Numbered from the stretch's first letter, positions 9,087 through 18,539 are shown. The stretch: DNA of 64,000 bases from G965207125 sp965207125 (GCA_965207125.1 OZ242263.1:1116001-1180000); one strand, 5' to 3'. Notes: a model not told the origin generated them from the sequence alone. Numbers and translations are program-made.

Positions 9087-9905
9087 TTACTGATACATCG
9101 CCTGGTTTTGCGCATCGAGAATGCGCTTGTGGCACTCAAGCGCACCGGGCGATAAATCCACGTCTGGCGGGTTCACACCGAGAAAATGACCATAGCGGTC
9201 CTCCCCCCTCACCAACATAGCGTAATCGTGCTCAGCGACATTCTGTTTTACGTGGGCTGAAATATACTGAACCCCCAACCCGATACGCCTGTCATCGGCT
9301 TCATTAGGAGCGGACGCGTGTAGCAGTTTGCCATGATGGAAAGACACTTCACCCGCTTCGAGTTCGGCATGCACAACATCACGATCATTGATCAAAACAT
9401 CCGCTTCCTGTCCTCGGGTGAGGATATTATCATCGGCGTAAGTATCTTTATGACCAAATATGGGGCCTTTGTGGCTTTTGGGTAGAAATTTCATCGCGCC
9501 GTGTTTGATGGTAACGTCGCTAAGGGCGAGCCACGCACTAACTTCTCCGTCCTCATCGCTCAACCCCCAATAGCGTAGGTCTTGATGCCAGCTGACGTAG
9601 TTTTTGGTATGAGGCTCTTTGATGAAAAAGGTTGACCCCCAGACCAAAATATCAGGACCAAGAATTGCCTCGATGTGATCGAGCAGTTGTGAATTACAAA
9701 CAATATCATGGACGAAACGAAACAGCACATGAGGATAATTCAGCTGGTCTTTATTGCCCGCTTTGACTCCCGCCATTTGTTTTTCAAGAGTTTCTAATTG
9801 GTTTCTGTAAGCTTGCGCCTCATGGGTTGAGAAAATTCTCGTTGGAAAATAATAACCATTTTCGTTGTATTTTCGTACGAACTCAGAGTGCTTTTGCTCT
9901 GCCAT
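9087..9905 (-). CDS. Phytanoyl-CoA dioxygenase (PhyH) family protein
   Basis: 272 residues, starting at ATG 9905 after a strong GAGGAGG ribosome-binding site. The Fe(II)/2-oxoglutarate facial triad is visible: WHQDLRYWGL (His, Asp near residue 125) and HGKLLHASAPNEADDRR (distal His and 2OG-binding Arg near 210). Related enzymes hydroxylate small polar compounds such as ectoine or 2-aminoethylphosphonate (PhnY) as well as phytanoyl-CoA. Given tmpAB elsewhere in the window a phosphonate or osmolyte substrate is possible but not supported by direct evidence. Confidence 0.87.
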   Translation of the reverse strand: MAEQKHSEFVRKYNENGYYFPTRIFSTHEAQAYRNQLETLEKQMAGVKAGNKDQLNYPHVLFRFVHDIVCNSQLLDHIEAILGPDILVWGSTFFIKEPHTKNYVSWHQDLRYWGLSDEDGEVSAWLALSDVTIKHGAMKFLPKSHKGPIFGHKDTYADDNILTRGQEADVLINDRDVVHAELEAGEVSFHHGKLLHASAPNEADDRRIGLGVQYISAHVKQNVAEHDYAMLVRGEDRYGHFLGVNPPDVDLSPGALECHKRILDAQNQAMYQ

Positions 9906-9966
9906 GGTAACCTCCTCGTGTCTGTGTCGTGAAAGGTTTTAGGGTCTAAAAAATCTTGACGCTTTT

Positions 9967-10782
9967 TTATCGTTTTTTGCAAGTAGCAAAAACAAAAGCA
10001 ATGACAAAAAATACCGCTAGCACGAGAATCACCGTGGGGGCCGGCGCACTATCGATAAAAAAACTGGCTAAAATTCCTAACACCATCGCTGCGCAATTAG
10101 CCGCGATCGCCAGTATGAGCATCGAGGAAAACTGCTTTGCTAGTAGCAACGCGATCGCCCCCGGCATGATAATCAGGCCAATCGCCAGCACCAGCCCCAC
10201 GGCTTTCAGGGTGGCCATCACGATCAACGCAATCATCACCAACATCCCATAATGAAGCAAAGCCGTTGGTAATCCAACCGCCCGGGCATGGGCGGCGTCA
10301 AAAGCGTGAAGTAAAAAATCACGGCGAAATAAGGTTAAAGATAAAGTCACTGTCAAGGTGATCAGCGCAACAGAGAGTATCTCCCCTCTATCTAGCCCCA
10401 GCAGATTGCCATAAAGAATATGACTCAGATGGACTTCGCTATCGGTTTTAGCGAGCAGAATAAGCCCGCCACCAAACATCCCCGAGAAAACAACCCCCAT
10501 CACTGTGTCGCGTTTAAGGTTGGTGCGTTCATCAATAAATCCAGTCGCCAGAACGCAAGCGAGACCAGCGGCAAAGGCCCCCACCGCCAGAGGCAGAGCG
10601 ACAAGATAAGCCAGAATAATCCCCGGCAACACGGCATGGCTAATCGCATCCCCCATCAACGCCCAACGTTTCAGCACCATATAGCATGATAAAAATGCCG
10701 TCGGCACCGCGACCATGATTCCCACCAAGAACGCTTTCTGCATAAAGGGAAAAGCGAAGGGAAGTGATAACATCTCAATCAT
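9967..10782 (-). CDS. Metal ABC transporter permease (Mn/Fe/Zn type), second subunit
   Basis: 271 residues from ATG 10782 (MIEMLSLPFAFPFMQ), overlapping the stop of the preceding permease by 8 bases. ABC-3 family integral membrane protein with eight or so helices; the family motif GDAISHAVLPGIILAYL lies near residue 45. It forms the channel with the neighbouring permease for a divalent metal import system of SitCD/MntBD type. A longer in-frame extension to 10941 lies within the upstream gene and is not credible. Confidence 0.9.
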   Translation of the reverse strand: MIEMLSLPFAFPFMQKAFLVGIMVAVPTAFLSCYMVLKRWALMGDAISHAVLPGIILAYLVALPLAVGAFAAGLACVLATGFIDERTNLKRDTVMGVVFSGMFGGGLILLAKTDSEVHLSHILYGNLLGLDRGEILSVALITLTVTLSLTLFRRDFLLHAFDAAHARAVGLPTALLHYGMLVMIALIVMATLKAVGLVLAIGLIIMPGAIALLLAKQFSSMLILAIAANCAAMVLGILASFFIDSAPAPTVILVLAVFFVIAFVFATCKKR

Positions 10783-11623
10783 TCTGTCGCCCTTCGCGTC
10801 TGATGAGGCGACCGCTAGGTTTTTGGGTAAAGATGAATACAACAAGGAAGGCCATTGCTTGCAAGGAGATGATGATCCCGCCAGTCGCGCCATCAAGAAA
10901 ATAGCTAAGATACGCACCACCCGCGCCGCTCGCGCCGCCAATCACACCACTGGCCATCAGCAGGCTACTGAATCGAGTACAGAGCAGATAAGCCGTCGCC
11001 CCCGGCGTAATAACCATCGCGACCACCAGAAACGCGCCAACCGTTTGCAAGGCTGCGACGGAAACCGCAGCAAGAAGGGCGAAAAAGATAATTTTCAACG
11101 CAGTAATTTTAACGCCCATCAGATGCGCGTGACTTTCATCGAAAAAAATGAGCATCAAATCGCGCCATTTAACAATGATCACCGCAAGCGCAACAACACT
11201 GATCCCCACCATTTGCAAAGCATCATCGGGGGCGATAGCGAGGATATTGCCAAGAGCGATCCGCGTGATATCGATCGGCAGAGGCGAGACAGAAACCATA
11301 AATAATCCGAGTCCAAAAAATGTGGTGAAAACCACGCCGATCGCCGTGTCTTCCTTAAGTTGGGTTACGTTGCGGATAAACAGCATCGCCGCCGCCGCAA
11401 GACATGCGGCGACAAACGCCCCCAGCGACACAGGAAGCCCAAGCATAAAAGCTGCGGCCACACCGGGAACAAGCGCATGGCTTAACGCGTCGCCGATTAA
11501 GGCCCAGCCCCGCAACATAATAAACGCAGAAAAACAACCAGCGACGCACCCCACCAATCCCGACAGCCAGATCGCATTGACCATATAGCTGTATGTTAGC
11601 GGCTCAAGCAAAGTTGCGATCAT
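10775..11623 (-). CDS. Metal ABC transporter permease (Mn/Fe/Zn type), first subunit
   Basis: 282 residues. ABC-3 family permease with hydrophobic segments throughout and the motif GDALSHALVPGVAAAFML near residue 42. Its ATG overlaps the stop of the ATPase gene by 4 bases (ATGA) and its own stop overlaps the next permease by 8, a tightly coupled operon: binding protein, ATPase, permease, permease. Such two-permease systems are characteristic of SitABCD/MntABCD importers. Confidence 0.92.
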   Translation of the reverse strand: MIATLLEPLTYSYMVNAIWLSGLVGCVAGCFSAFIMLRGWALIGDALSHALVPGVAAAFMLGLPVSLGAFVAACLAAAAMLFIRNVTQLKEDTAIGVVFTTFFGLGLFMVSVSPLPIDITRIALGNILAIAPDDALQMVGISVVALAVIIVKWRDLMLIFFDESHAHLMGVKITALKIIFFALLAAVSVAALQTVGAFLVVAMVITPGATAYLLCTRFSSLLMASGVIGGASGAGGAYLSYFLDGATGGIIISLQAMAFLVVFIFTQKPSGRLIRREGRQND

Positions 11624-12486
11624 GGTTTTTCTTCGATGTGATCATCGCCCTCACCATAGATAACCAGCGGACGCTCATCATCGGTCAGGATAGTCAGGCG
11701 GCGTGCGTCATCATCGTCATGCAGATCTTTGCCGGCGAGAATAAAATGGCGCAATTTGCCGCCGAACGCGTGCGCAAGATTTTCGGCGGTAAAAATTGTT
11801 TCGGTCGCGCCGTGACAAATAACAGTGTTTTTGATCAACACGCTTCGATCGCAGAAAGTCGGCACGGAGCCGAGGTTATGGGTTGAGACTAACAGCAATC
11901 TTCCATCATCGCGCAGATCTTTGAGAATAGCGATAATCGCATCTTCGGTTGTAACATCGATGCCGGTGAACGGCTCATCGAGCAAGATAATTTCAGCCTT
12001 TTGGGCAAGGGCCCGGGCAAGAAACACGCGTTTTTGCTGCCCTCCGGATAATTCGCCGATCTGCCGGGTAATCATCTCGGTCATACCAACTTGGTCAAGA
12101 GCTGTGATAACAGCCTGGTGATCAGCCGGCGATGGATTGCGCATAAATCCCATCCGTCCATAGCGTCCCATCATGACGACATCGCCGACTAGCACCGGAA
12201 AGCTCCAGTCAGCTTCTTCGGCCTGCGGAATATAAGCGATGAGATTTTTTTTAAGTGCGGTTTTCGCATCGACTCCCTTGATAGTGACCTTACCGCTATC
12301 CACTGGGATGGCGCCCATCAGCGCCTTGAACAGAGTTGATTTTCCCGCGCCATTAACCCCCACCAACGCGGTGATCGAGTGTGGCGGGATGGCGAGGGAG
12401 ACTTTTTCCAACGCTTTAGTGCCATTGCGATAAGTAACACTGAGGTTATCGACAACTATTCCGCCTTGTTCTGGTGATAACGCCAT
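11620..12486 (-). CDS. Metal ABC transporter ATP-binding protein
   Basis: 288 residues. Walker A GVNGAGKSTLFKAL near residue 43, Q-loop IAYIPQAEEADWSFP near 90, signature LSGGQQKRVFLARAL near 145, Walker B EIILLDEPFTGID near 165. The AEEADWSFPV segment after the Q-loop is typical of manganese/zinc/iron importers. The C-terminal tail is His/Asp/Glu-rich (KDLHDDDDARR, EGDDHIEEKP), which could bind metal, though this is inference. It starts 3 bases after the binding-protein gene ends. Confidence 0.93.
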   Translation of the reverse strand: MALSPEQGGIVVDNLSVTYRNGTKALEKVSLAIPPHSITALVGVNGAGKSTLFKALMGAIPVDSGKVTIKGVDAKTALKKNLIAYIPQAEEADWSFPVLVGDVVMMGRYGRMGFMRNPSPADHQAVITALDQVGMTEMITRQIGELSGGQQKRVFLARALAQKAEIILLDEPFTGIDVTTEDAIIAILKDLRDDGRLLLVSTHNLGSVPTFCDRSVLIKNTVICHGATETIFTAENLAHAFGGKLRHFILAGKDLHDDDDARRLTILTDDERPLVIYGEGDDHIEEKP

Positions 12487-12488
12487 GA

Positions 12489-13421
12489 TCAGTCTCCTTC
12501 TCCTCCGCCCGGCTCGTGGCTTAAAGCGGTCGCGATAGTTTCGCTAGTGACTTTCAGCAGTTCTATATAATTTGGTACCGGCCCTGACTGTTCAGACAAT
12601 GAGTCGACATAAAGAATTCCACCAAATCGAGTGCCGGTTTCTCTGGCCACTTGTCTTGCGGGGTCGGTGTTAACGGTGCTTTCGCAAAAAACTGCCGATA
12701 CTGCATTATCACGGACAGCATCGATCACTTTGCGGATTTGTTGGGGGGTGCCGGTTTGCTCAGCATTAATCGGCCACAGATAAAGTTCTTTAAGCCCATA
12801 GTCTCTTGCGAGATAGCTGAACGCCCCCTCGCAGGTCACGAGCCAGCGGCGGTGTGCGGGTAGTGCGCGGATTCGCGTGCGATAAGGGGTAATAACGCGC
12901 TCTATTTCAGCTTTGTAGGCGATTGCATTTTTCCGATAGGCGGCAGCGTTATTAGGATCGTGGGCGATCAATGCGTCCTGAATGGCATCTATATAGGCAT
13001 GCGCGCCATCCAGCGACATCCAAGCATGGGGGTTAGGGGCTCCATCATATCCACCGCCCCTGATGCTCATCGGGGTTATGTTTTTTGAAACCACCACCAC
13101 AGGAATATCACCAAGATTGGTGTAGAATCGCTCGAACCACGCCTCAAGCCCAAGCCCGTTAGCAAGAATCAGATCAGAGCCGATCACGCGAATAATATCT
13201 CGGGGCGTCGGGTTATAATAATGAATTTCCGCGCCAGGCTTGGTGATCGAATAAACATCAGCGTGCTCGCCGGCAACGTGTCTTGCAATGTCGGCAATGA
13301 CGGTAAAACTTGTCGCGACTTTCAATCGCTCGGCCGCTGAAACGCTCGCCAAAGGACCACACAGGAGCATCGCACCGGTCAGTGTCATAAGAAGGCTGAG
13401 GGAGAATCGTACCATCCCCAT
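12489..13421 (-). CDS. Periplasmic metal-binding protein (Mn/Fe-type cluster A-I)
   Basis: 310 residues with an N-terminal signal peptide (to about residue 29, SVSAA-ER). The metal ligands of cluster A-I proteins are recognisable: His67 in AEIHYYNPTPRD, His in PNPHAWMSL (near 132), Glu in INAEQTGTP and Asp in YVDSLSEQSGPVP. Glu rather than His at the third site, and the absence of a long His-rich loop, fit manganese/iron (PsaA/SitA-like) better than zinc (ZnuA). It is the first gene of the four-gene importer operon and an operator-like palindrome overlaps its start codon. Confidence 0.88.
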   Translation of the reverse strand: MGMVRFSLSLLMTLTGAMLLCGPLASVSAAERLKVATSFTVIADIARHVAGEHADVYSITKPGAEIHYYNPTPRDIIRVIGSDLILANGLGLEAWFERFYTNLGDIPVVVVSKNITPMSIRGGGYDGAPNPHAWMSLDGAHAYIDAIQDALIAHDPNNAAAYRKNAIAYKAEIERVITPYRTRIRALPAHRRWLVTCEGAFSYLARDYGLKELYLWPINAEQTGTPQQIRKVIDAVRDNAVSAVFCESTVNTDPARQVARETGTRFGGILYVDSLSEQSGPVPNYIELLKVTSETIATALSHEPGGGEGD

Positions 13422-13442
13422 AAGTTAGCCAAGACTAACTTA
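13421..13442 (-). promoter_or_regulatory. Palindromic operator at the metal-importer start
   Basis: Perfect 8-base inverted repeat: TAAGTTAG, 6-base centre CCAAGA, CTAACTTA. The last base of one arm is the first base of the start codon (13421). Size and symmetry resemble MntR/DtxR-family operators, which repress Mn/Fe importers when metal is abundant. The regulator itself is not in this window. The position implies that the bound repressor would block initiation or that the transcript is nearly leaderless. Confidence 0.65.
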
Positions 13443-13465
13443 TTTAGCAAGCCCGCAAATAATGC

Positions 13466-15895
13466 TTATCCACGCATCCGGCTACCATTAGCATCGAAAA
13501 GTGGGATCGGGCGCGGAGAGGCTGGCAACATCTCGCCAAGCAATTCGATAGTCCATCCATCGGCTTCATCGGCAATCTCAGCAGGCACATAACCAAGCGC
13601 CACCGAGACTCCGGAAGCATGGGCGAATCCGCCTGAAGTCACCCAGCCTTTGACTTCGCCTTGCCAGAAAATCGGCTCATCACCGATCACGTCAGCATCA
13701 ACGGCCTCAATGATGAAAGTTCGGAGTTTTAATTTACCACCGTGTTTTTTCTCAGCGATGGCTGCATCCTTGCCAATAAAATCCGCTTTTTTATCATAAG
13801 CAATAAACCTCGAAAGCCCGCATTCGCTCGGGCCATAAATTGGTCTGAACTCTCTTGCCCAACTGCCAAAACTTTTCTCAAGCCGCAAAGCGTTAAGAGC
13901 TCGACTACCGAAAAGCTTAAGACCATGCTTCGCCCCCGCTGCCATGATCATATCGAACAGCACACGTTGATATTCGGACTTAGTCCATATTTCATAACCG
14001 AGATCACCGGTGTAGCTTATCCGGCCGACAATTGCGGGAACCATGCCGAGATCCATCTCGCGCACGTCCATAAATTTAAACTGCTCGGCTGAGACATCCT
14101 CATAGGTAATCGCGGCCAGCACGTCGCGGGATTTCGGCCCTGCAATCGACAGCCCGGCGAGCCCCAGTCCGCATGGGGTCATTACAGATTGGTCGTTATC
14201 GGGTTTGTTTTTATCGAACCATCGCAAATGGTAGTTTTCGGCGACCCCTGACCCCACCAGCAAAAATCTGTTCTGATCAAGGCACGCAAGGGTAAAATCG
14301 CCGATCACTTTGCCATCTTCTTTTAGCATCGGCGCGAGGGTCATTCTGCCGGTGGATGGGATGCGGCAGGCAAGAATTTGATCGAGCCAATCCGCCGCAC
14401 CAGAGCCGGTGATCATGTATTTGGCGAAATTAGAAATCTCTATCAGCCCCACACCGTCGCGCACGGCTTGCGCCTCGGCGGCGACATGCTTGAAATCGGT
14501 GCTACGTCGCCAGCTGAACACATCACTCTCACCCTCAGGGGCGAACCACAAGGGATATTCAGCCCCATAACCTGCGCCAAATTGTGCCCCCGCCGCGCTT
14601 AATTTGTCATAGATCGGAGTGGTTAAAAGAGGTCTTGCGGCGAGCAGTTCTTCATTAGGATAGCGAATAGAGAACCGCCTCGAGTAATTCTCTCGCACTT
14701 TGGCGTTGGTATAAGCCATAGTCGCGTAATCGCCAAAACGGCTGACATCCATCGCCCAGACGTCAAATCCCGGGTCTCCATCGACAATCCAATTGGCCAA
14801 AGCCAGTCCAACTCCGCCCCCTTGACTGAATCCCGCCATCACGCCGCAGGCACACCAGAAATTAGTCAAGCCCTTAACCGGACCAACCACGGGATTGCCA
14901 TCAGGAGCAAAAGTGAAGGGACCATTAATAATCTGGCGAATCCCAGCGTTTTGAAAAGCAGGAAAATGATCAAAGCCAACCGTCAACGAAGGCTCGAGGC
15001 GATCTATATCGGGAGGGAGCAGTTCATGATCGAAATCCCAAGGAGTCTCACGTTCAGACCACGGAGTAGCCGCACGCTCATAAGTGCCCATCAGCATCCC
15101 GCCGCGTTCTTGCCGCAAATATATCTCGCCGTCGAAATCAACAACATGCAAAACTTCTGTCCCGGTCTCCTCATTGATCGCCTTGACCTCGGGCATGTCC
15201 TCGGTCAAGAGATACATATGCTCCATGGCGAGCACCGGCAATTCGAGCCCCACCATCCGTCCGACTTCTCTGGCCCACAACCCGCCGCAATTCACGACAT
15301 GTTCGGCTTTGACATCGCCCTTTTTAGTATGGACGATCCATCCGCCATCAGGATTCTGGCTAAGCGCATCTACTTTGGTTTGGGTGTGAACAGTGGCGCC
15401 GCTCATTTTCGCGGCTTTGGCGTAAGCGTGGGTGACGCCATAGGGATCAAGGTGTCCTTCTATAGGGTCATACATTCCGCCAACAAATTTCTTGGGATCA
15501 ATCAGCGGCATCCGCCTTGCAGCTTCTTCGGGGGAGACCAGCTCGAGCCCTTCCATGCCAAGATATTTGCCTTTGGCGAATATCCCCTTGATCCAGTCGA
15601 AACGCTCCTCGGTGGCCGCGAGCATAATTCCGCCAGTGATATGCATTGAGATATTCTGCCCGGATAACTCTTCTATCTCGCGGTAGAGTTTAATAGTGTA
15701 TTGTTGCAATTTGGCGACGTTAGGGTCGCCATTGATGGTATGCATCCCGCCGGCGGCATGCCATGTTGACCCTGAGGTAAGGTCCTTACGCTCGAGCAAC
15801 ATAACATCACGGTAACCGCGACTTGTAAGGTGATAAAGCACTGAAGCTCCGACAACACCGCCACCGATAATCACTACCTGAGCTTGATCTTTCAT
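13466..15895 (-). CDS. FAD-dependent dimethylglycine/sarcosine dehydrogenase-like protein with GcvT domain
   Basis: 809 residues. N-terminal DAO-type FAD domain with the dinucleotide motif VVIIGGGVVGASVLYHL at residues 7-23 and the segment GSTWHAAGGMH near 43, where the His corresponds to the covalent flavin-linking residue of DMGDH-type enzymes. A middle FAO_M region follows at about 375-430, then a folate-binding aminomethyltransferase (GcvT) half to the end. Such enzymes oxidatively demethylate N-methylglycines and pass the one-carbon unit to tetrahydrofolate. With tmpAB nearby producing glycine betaine, dimethylglycine is a reasonable but unproved substrate. A related flavoprotein gene lies 33 bases upstream. 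Confidence 0.88.
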   Translation of the reverse strand: MKDQAQVVIIGGGVVGASVLYHLTSRGYRDVMLLERKDLTSGSTWHAAGGMHTINGDPNVAKLQQYTIKLYREIEELSGQNISMHITGGIMLAATEERFDWIKGIFAKGKYLGMEGLELVSPEEAARRMPLIDPKKFVGGMYDPIEGHLDPYGVTHAYAKAAKMSGATVHTQTKVDALSQNPDGGWIVHTKKGDVKAEHVVNCGGLWAREVGRMVGLELPVLAMEHMYLLTEDMPEVKAINEETGTEVLHVVDFDGEIYLRQERGGMLMGTYERAATPWSERETPWDFDHELLPPDIDRLEPSLTVGFDHFPAFQNAGIRQIINGPFTFAPDGNPVVGPVKGLTNFWCACGVMAGFSQGGGVGLALANWIVDGDPGFDVWAMDVSRFGDYATMAYTNAKVRENYSRRFSIRYPNEELLAARPLLTTPIYDKLSAAGAQFGAGYGAEYPLWFAPEGESDVFSWRRSTDFKHVAAEAQAVRDGVGLIEISNFAKYMITGSGAADWLDQILACRIPSTGRMTLAPMLKEDGKVIGDFTLACLDQNRFLLVGSGVAENYHLRWFDKNKPDNDQSVMTPCGLGLAGLSIAGPKSRDVLAAITYEDVSAEQFKFMDVREMDLGMVPAIVGRISYTGDLGYEIWTKSEYQRVLFDMIMAAGAKHGLKLFGSRALNALRLEKSFGSWAREFRPIYGPSECGLSRFIAYDKKADFIGKDAAIAEKKHGGKLKLRTFIIEAVDADVIGDEPIFWQGEVKGWVTSGGFAHASGVSVALGYVPAEIADEADGWTIELLGEMLPASPRPIPLFDANGSRMRG

Positions 15896-15928
15896 TGTCT
15901 TATCCTCCTCCGTCTCCGTTTTGGGTTA

Positions 15929-17236
15929 TTATCCAAGCACCGAAAAACTAGATTCGCTATTAACCGTTCGGTTACGCGAATAGAATCCAGTGTTAATCTC
16001 ACACCCGATATAAGGCAATGTCAATCGCATCGGGGTTGTGTCGTGATCATGACCACTCTCGCAATTCGTGATCAGGGCGGCCATCATTTTTCCGGCAATA
16101 GCGGCATTTTTGTATTGGTTGCCGCTGGTGCCGCACGCCATATAGAAACCATCAAGGCAGGAGCGGTCATAAATCGGAATCCAGTCGGTTGAGGCGTCAT
16201 AGAGATCGACCACACCGCGCGCGCGTTGCGGGATTCCAAGTCCCTGTGCTCTTTGGGCATATCGCATTGCTTGGGTTGTCCACTGATCAGTAAAATCACG
16301 GTTATAATCGGTGTCGCTATCCACCCAGTCATGGGCATCACACTCAGGGTCTTCGCTACCGATTAGGATATTGTTGCCATGCTCGGGTCTACAATAGCAT
16401 GCGATATCGCTATCCGAGACGACCATTCCAAGAGTTTCAAAATCAAACCCCTCGGGGGCCGGCACATGGACAACTTCCTGACGCAAGGGTCTGGTTTTGA
16501 TGGTCATATCGCGGTCTACTCCGGCCATGTGGTTGATCTGCGCCGAACCCGGCCCTGCAACATTAACCACGACTGGCGCGTGAAGCTCATCGCCATCGGC
16601 AAGGCGGACGCCTGCGGCCCTTCCGCCTTGGGTTAAAATCTCAACGACCTCAACCCCACACATAAACTGAGCCCCGTGTCGTTCAGCGGCGTTAGCAAGA
16701 TTCAGACAAGAAAAAGCAGGGTCGGTGACATAACCTCCATTTGGCCAGAAAACACCGCCAGCCAAGGTTTTACCATTGGTTTTTCCGAAATCAGCCTCAT
16801 CCATACGGCGGGGCGGAGTGAAACTATCAAGGCTATAGATCGGCAGTTTTTCGATGATTTTATCGGCATCCCACTCTTCGAATGGACAGCCAAGGACGCG
16901 GCTATTCTCCATGTGTTTTGAGAGCATACTGTTTGCATTTGTTTTCATCACAAGACATCCGGTCTCGCGGAAACTGGCAAGCGTTTCATCCTTTGGGGCT
17001 TTAAGATAGTCACGCCAGTCGCGCCAGTAGTGATAGCCTTCCCAAGCGAAAGCCGTACCGTCATAGGTCGAGTAATGCATCCTAATAATGGCGCATGATG
17101 CGGCGGTGGACCCATGCCCGATCTGTTTATTTCGATCGACCGACACGGTTTTGATTCCCAGTTTCGCCATTTCATACGCAACAGCGGTGCCAATCACGCC
17201 AGTGCCGATAATAATTGCGTCCGCTGTTTTACTCAT
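15929..17236 (-). CDS. FAD-dependent oxidoreductase (sarcosine/glycine oxidase-like, DAO family)
   Basis: 435 residues. The FAD motif IIIGTGVIGTAVAYEMAKLG lies at residues 6-25 and STAASCAIIRMHYST near 42 matches the flavin-binding turn of SoxB/DAO proteins. Near the end, GFYMACGTSGNQYKNAAIAG forms the C-terminal FAD-contact motif. It probably oxidises a secondary or methylated amine. It shares the transcript with the DMGDH-like gene 33 bases downstream, and with the crotonase gene 44 bases upstream. The exact amine cannot be deduced. Confidence 0.85.
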   Translation of the reverse strand: MSKTADAIIIGTGVIGTAVAYEMAKLGIKTVSVDRNKQIGHGSTAASCAIIRMHYSTYDGTAFAWEGYHYWRDWRDYLKAPKDETLASFRETGCLVMKTNANSMLSKHMENSRVLGCPFEEWDADKIIEKLPIYSLDSFTPPRRMDEADFGKTNGKTLAGGVFWPNGGYVTDPAFSCLNLANAAERHGAQFMCGVEVVEILTQGGRAAGVRLADGDELHAPVVVNVAGPGSAQINHMAGVDRDMTIKTRPLRQEVVHVPAPEGFDFETLGMVVSDSDIACYCRPEHGNNILIGSEDPECDAHDWVDSDTDYNRDFTDQWTTQAMRYAQRAQGLGIPQRARGVVDLYDASTDWIPIYDRSCLDGFYMACGTSGNQYKNAAIAGKMMAALITNCESGHDHDTTPMRLTLPYIGCEINTGFYSRNRTVNSESSFSVLG

Positions 17237-17280
17237 GTCTTCCCTCGCTAGGTTTTATGGACAGGTTTTATGGACAGGGT

Positions 17281-18096
17281 TTATGATGTATTGCGCCATT
17301 GAGCGGGACGTTTATCTAGAAAGGCCCCCACACCCTCGATCGCCTCATCATGTAACATATTCTCAACCATCACTTTTGCGGCGTGATCATAAGCATCCGC
17401 CAGCGTCATTTCGGCCTGCTGATAGAAAGCCTCTAATCCGTAGGCGATTGTAGATTCCGGTTTGCTGGCAATTACCTCGGCGAGATTCTCCGCCGTCTGC
17501 TCGAGTTCAGCCTCGGCGACTGCGTGGTTGACCAATCCCCATTCGGCGGCGGTATCAGCATCGATCATTGTGCCGGTGAGCAACATCTGCATCGCGCGTT
17601 TTCTCGGAACATTGCGGCTAAGCGCAACCATCGGCGTTGAGCAGAAAAGCCCGATATGAACACCAGGGGTTGCGAATTTGGCTGATTTGCTGGCAACTGC
17701 GAGATCACATGAGGCCACCAGCTGGCATCCCGCGGCGGTAGCGGTTCCGCCGACCACGGCGATGACCGGCTTTGGGCAAGAGACAATCGCCTGCATGAGG
17801 GCTGAGCATTTTTTTATGGTATCGGTGAAAAATGCGCGCCCCTTATCAGGTAATTCCCGCGCTTGACGAATTTCTTTGAGATCATGCCCGGCGCAAAACA
17901 CCGGCCCTGAAGCTTTGAGCAAAATCACCCTCACCTTTGGCTCGCGGCCAAGACGCATGATCGCGTCCTGAAGCGCGCCCAGCATCTCTATCGATAGGCT
18001 GTTCCGCACTTGAGGGCGGTTCATGGTAATGCAAGAAATCGGCATGAGAGGCGATGAAAGCAGAATCGGTGATAAGCAAGTATCGTTAGATGGCAT
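17281..18096 (-). CDS. Enoyl-CoA hydratase/isomerase family protein, ECHDC3-like
   Basis: 271 residues of crotonase fold: oxyanion-hole segments FCAGHDLKEIRQ near residue 70 and VGGTATAAGCQLVASCDLAVAS near 115. The segment TPGVHIGLFCSTPMVALSRN places His and Ser/Thr where typical hydratases have catalytic glutamates, which matches the ECHDC3-type subgroup rather than a true FadB-type hydratase. The reaction is therefore uncertain. It is the first gene of the unit that continues into the two flavoproteins. Confidence 0.83.
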   Translation of the reverse strand: MPSNDTCLSPILLSSPLMPISCITMNRPQVRNSLSIEMLGALQDAIMRLGREPKVRVILLKASGPVFCAGHDLKEIRQARELPDKGRAFFTDTIKKCSALMQAIVSCPKPVIAVVGGTATAAGCQLVASCDLAVASKSAKFATPGVHIGLFCSTPMVALSRNVPRKRAMQMLLTGTMIDADTAAEWGLVNHAVAEAELEQTAENLAEVIASKPESTIAYGLEAFYQQAEMTLADAYDHAAKVMVENMLHDEAIEGVGAFLDKRPAQWRNTS

Positions 18097-18260
18097 TAAT
18101 CAGTCTCATCACTTAAGACATCAGTTTGGCGTCAGAGCGCGTGAAGGGGTATCGTACCACAGTAAAACCCTTCTTGCCAATTTTTAGAGTCAGATTTTTA
18201 GGCAACCGCGCGGCTATCTTTAATCTCAAAGAGATTTTTACCTCAAACATATTTTCGGTC

Positions 18261-18290
18261 TTGACTATTAAGGGACTTTCAGTTGATCAT
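18261..18290 (+). promoter_or_regulatory. Possible promoter before the cobalamin riboswitch
   Basis: TTGACT at 18261-18266 followed after 17 bases by a weak TGATCA at 18284-18289. It lies directly upstream of the riboswitch and in the right direction for cbtBA. The -10 match is poor, so this is a suggestion only. Confidence 0.3.
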
Positions 18291-18294
18291 AAGC

Positions 18295-18490
18295 GCGTTC
18301 GGTTTCCAACATGCAAAGCGTGTCGGATGAAAAGGGAACGCGGGAGAGGATGACCTGTAATGGGGCCTTAGCCGTGACTGCCCCTGCAACTGTGAGCGCT
18401 AGTCGCGTTCCGCTGATCCACTGAGGCTCTCGCCTTGGGAAGGAGGAATAGCGGCGAGCATGCGCGAGTCAGGAGACCTGCCGGATACGA
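18295..18490 (+). ncRNA. Cobalamin (B12) riboswitch
   Basis: Contains the conserved B12 box AGTCAGGAGACCTGCC at 18467-18482, a GGGAAGG core element at 18437-18443, and the 5' segments of the class-I aptamer (GCAAAGCGTG, GGGAACGCGGG). It precedes cbtB by about 50 bases. A small hairpin CTCTG...CAGAG (18505-18524) lies between the aptamer and the AGGGGA ribosome-binding site and may serve as the expression platform by controlling access to it. High cobalamin is expected to turn cbtBA expression off. Confidence 0.93.
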
Positions 18491-18539
18491 TGAAACTCGT
18501 TCACCTCTGTCGGGTGTGGCAGAGAAAGGGGATTTTAAA

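Noticed and set aside
9967..13421. Zinc-specific ZnuABC importer
   Set aside because: The binding protein has Glu at the third ligand position and no His-rich loop, and two permeases are present, fitting Mn/Fe-type systems better.
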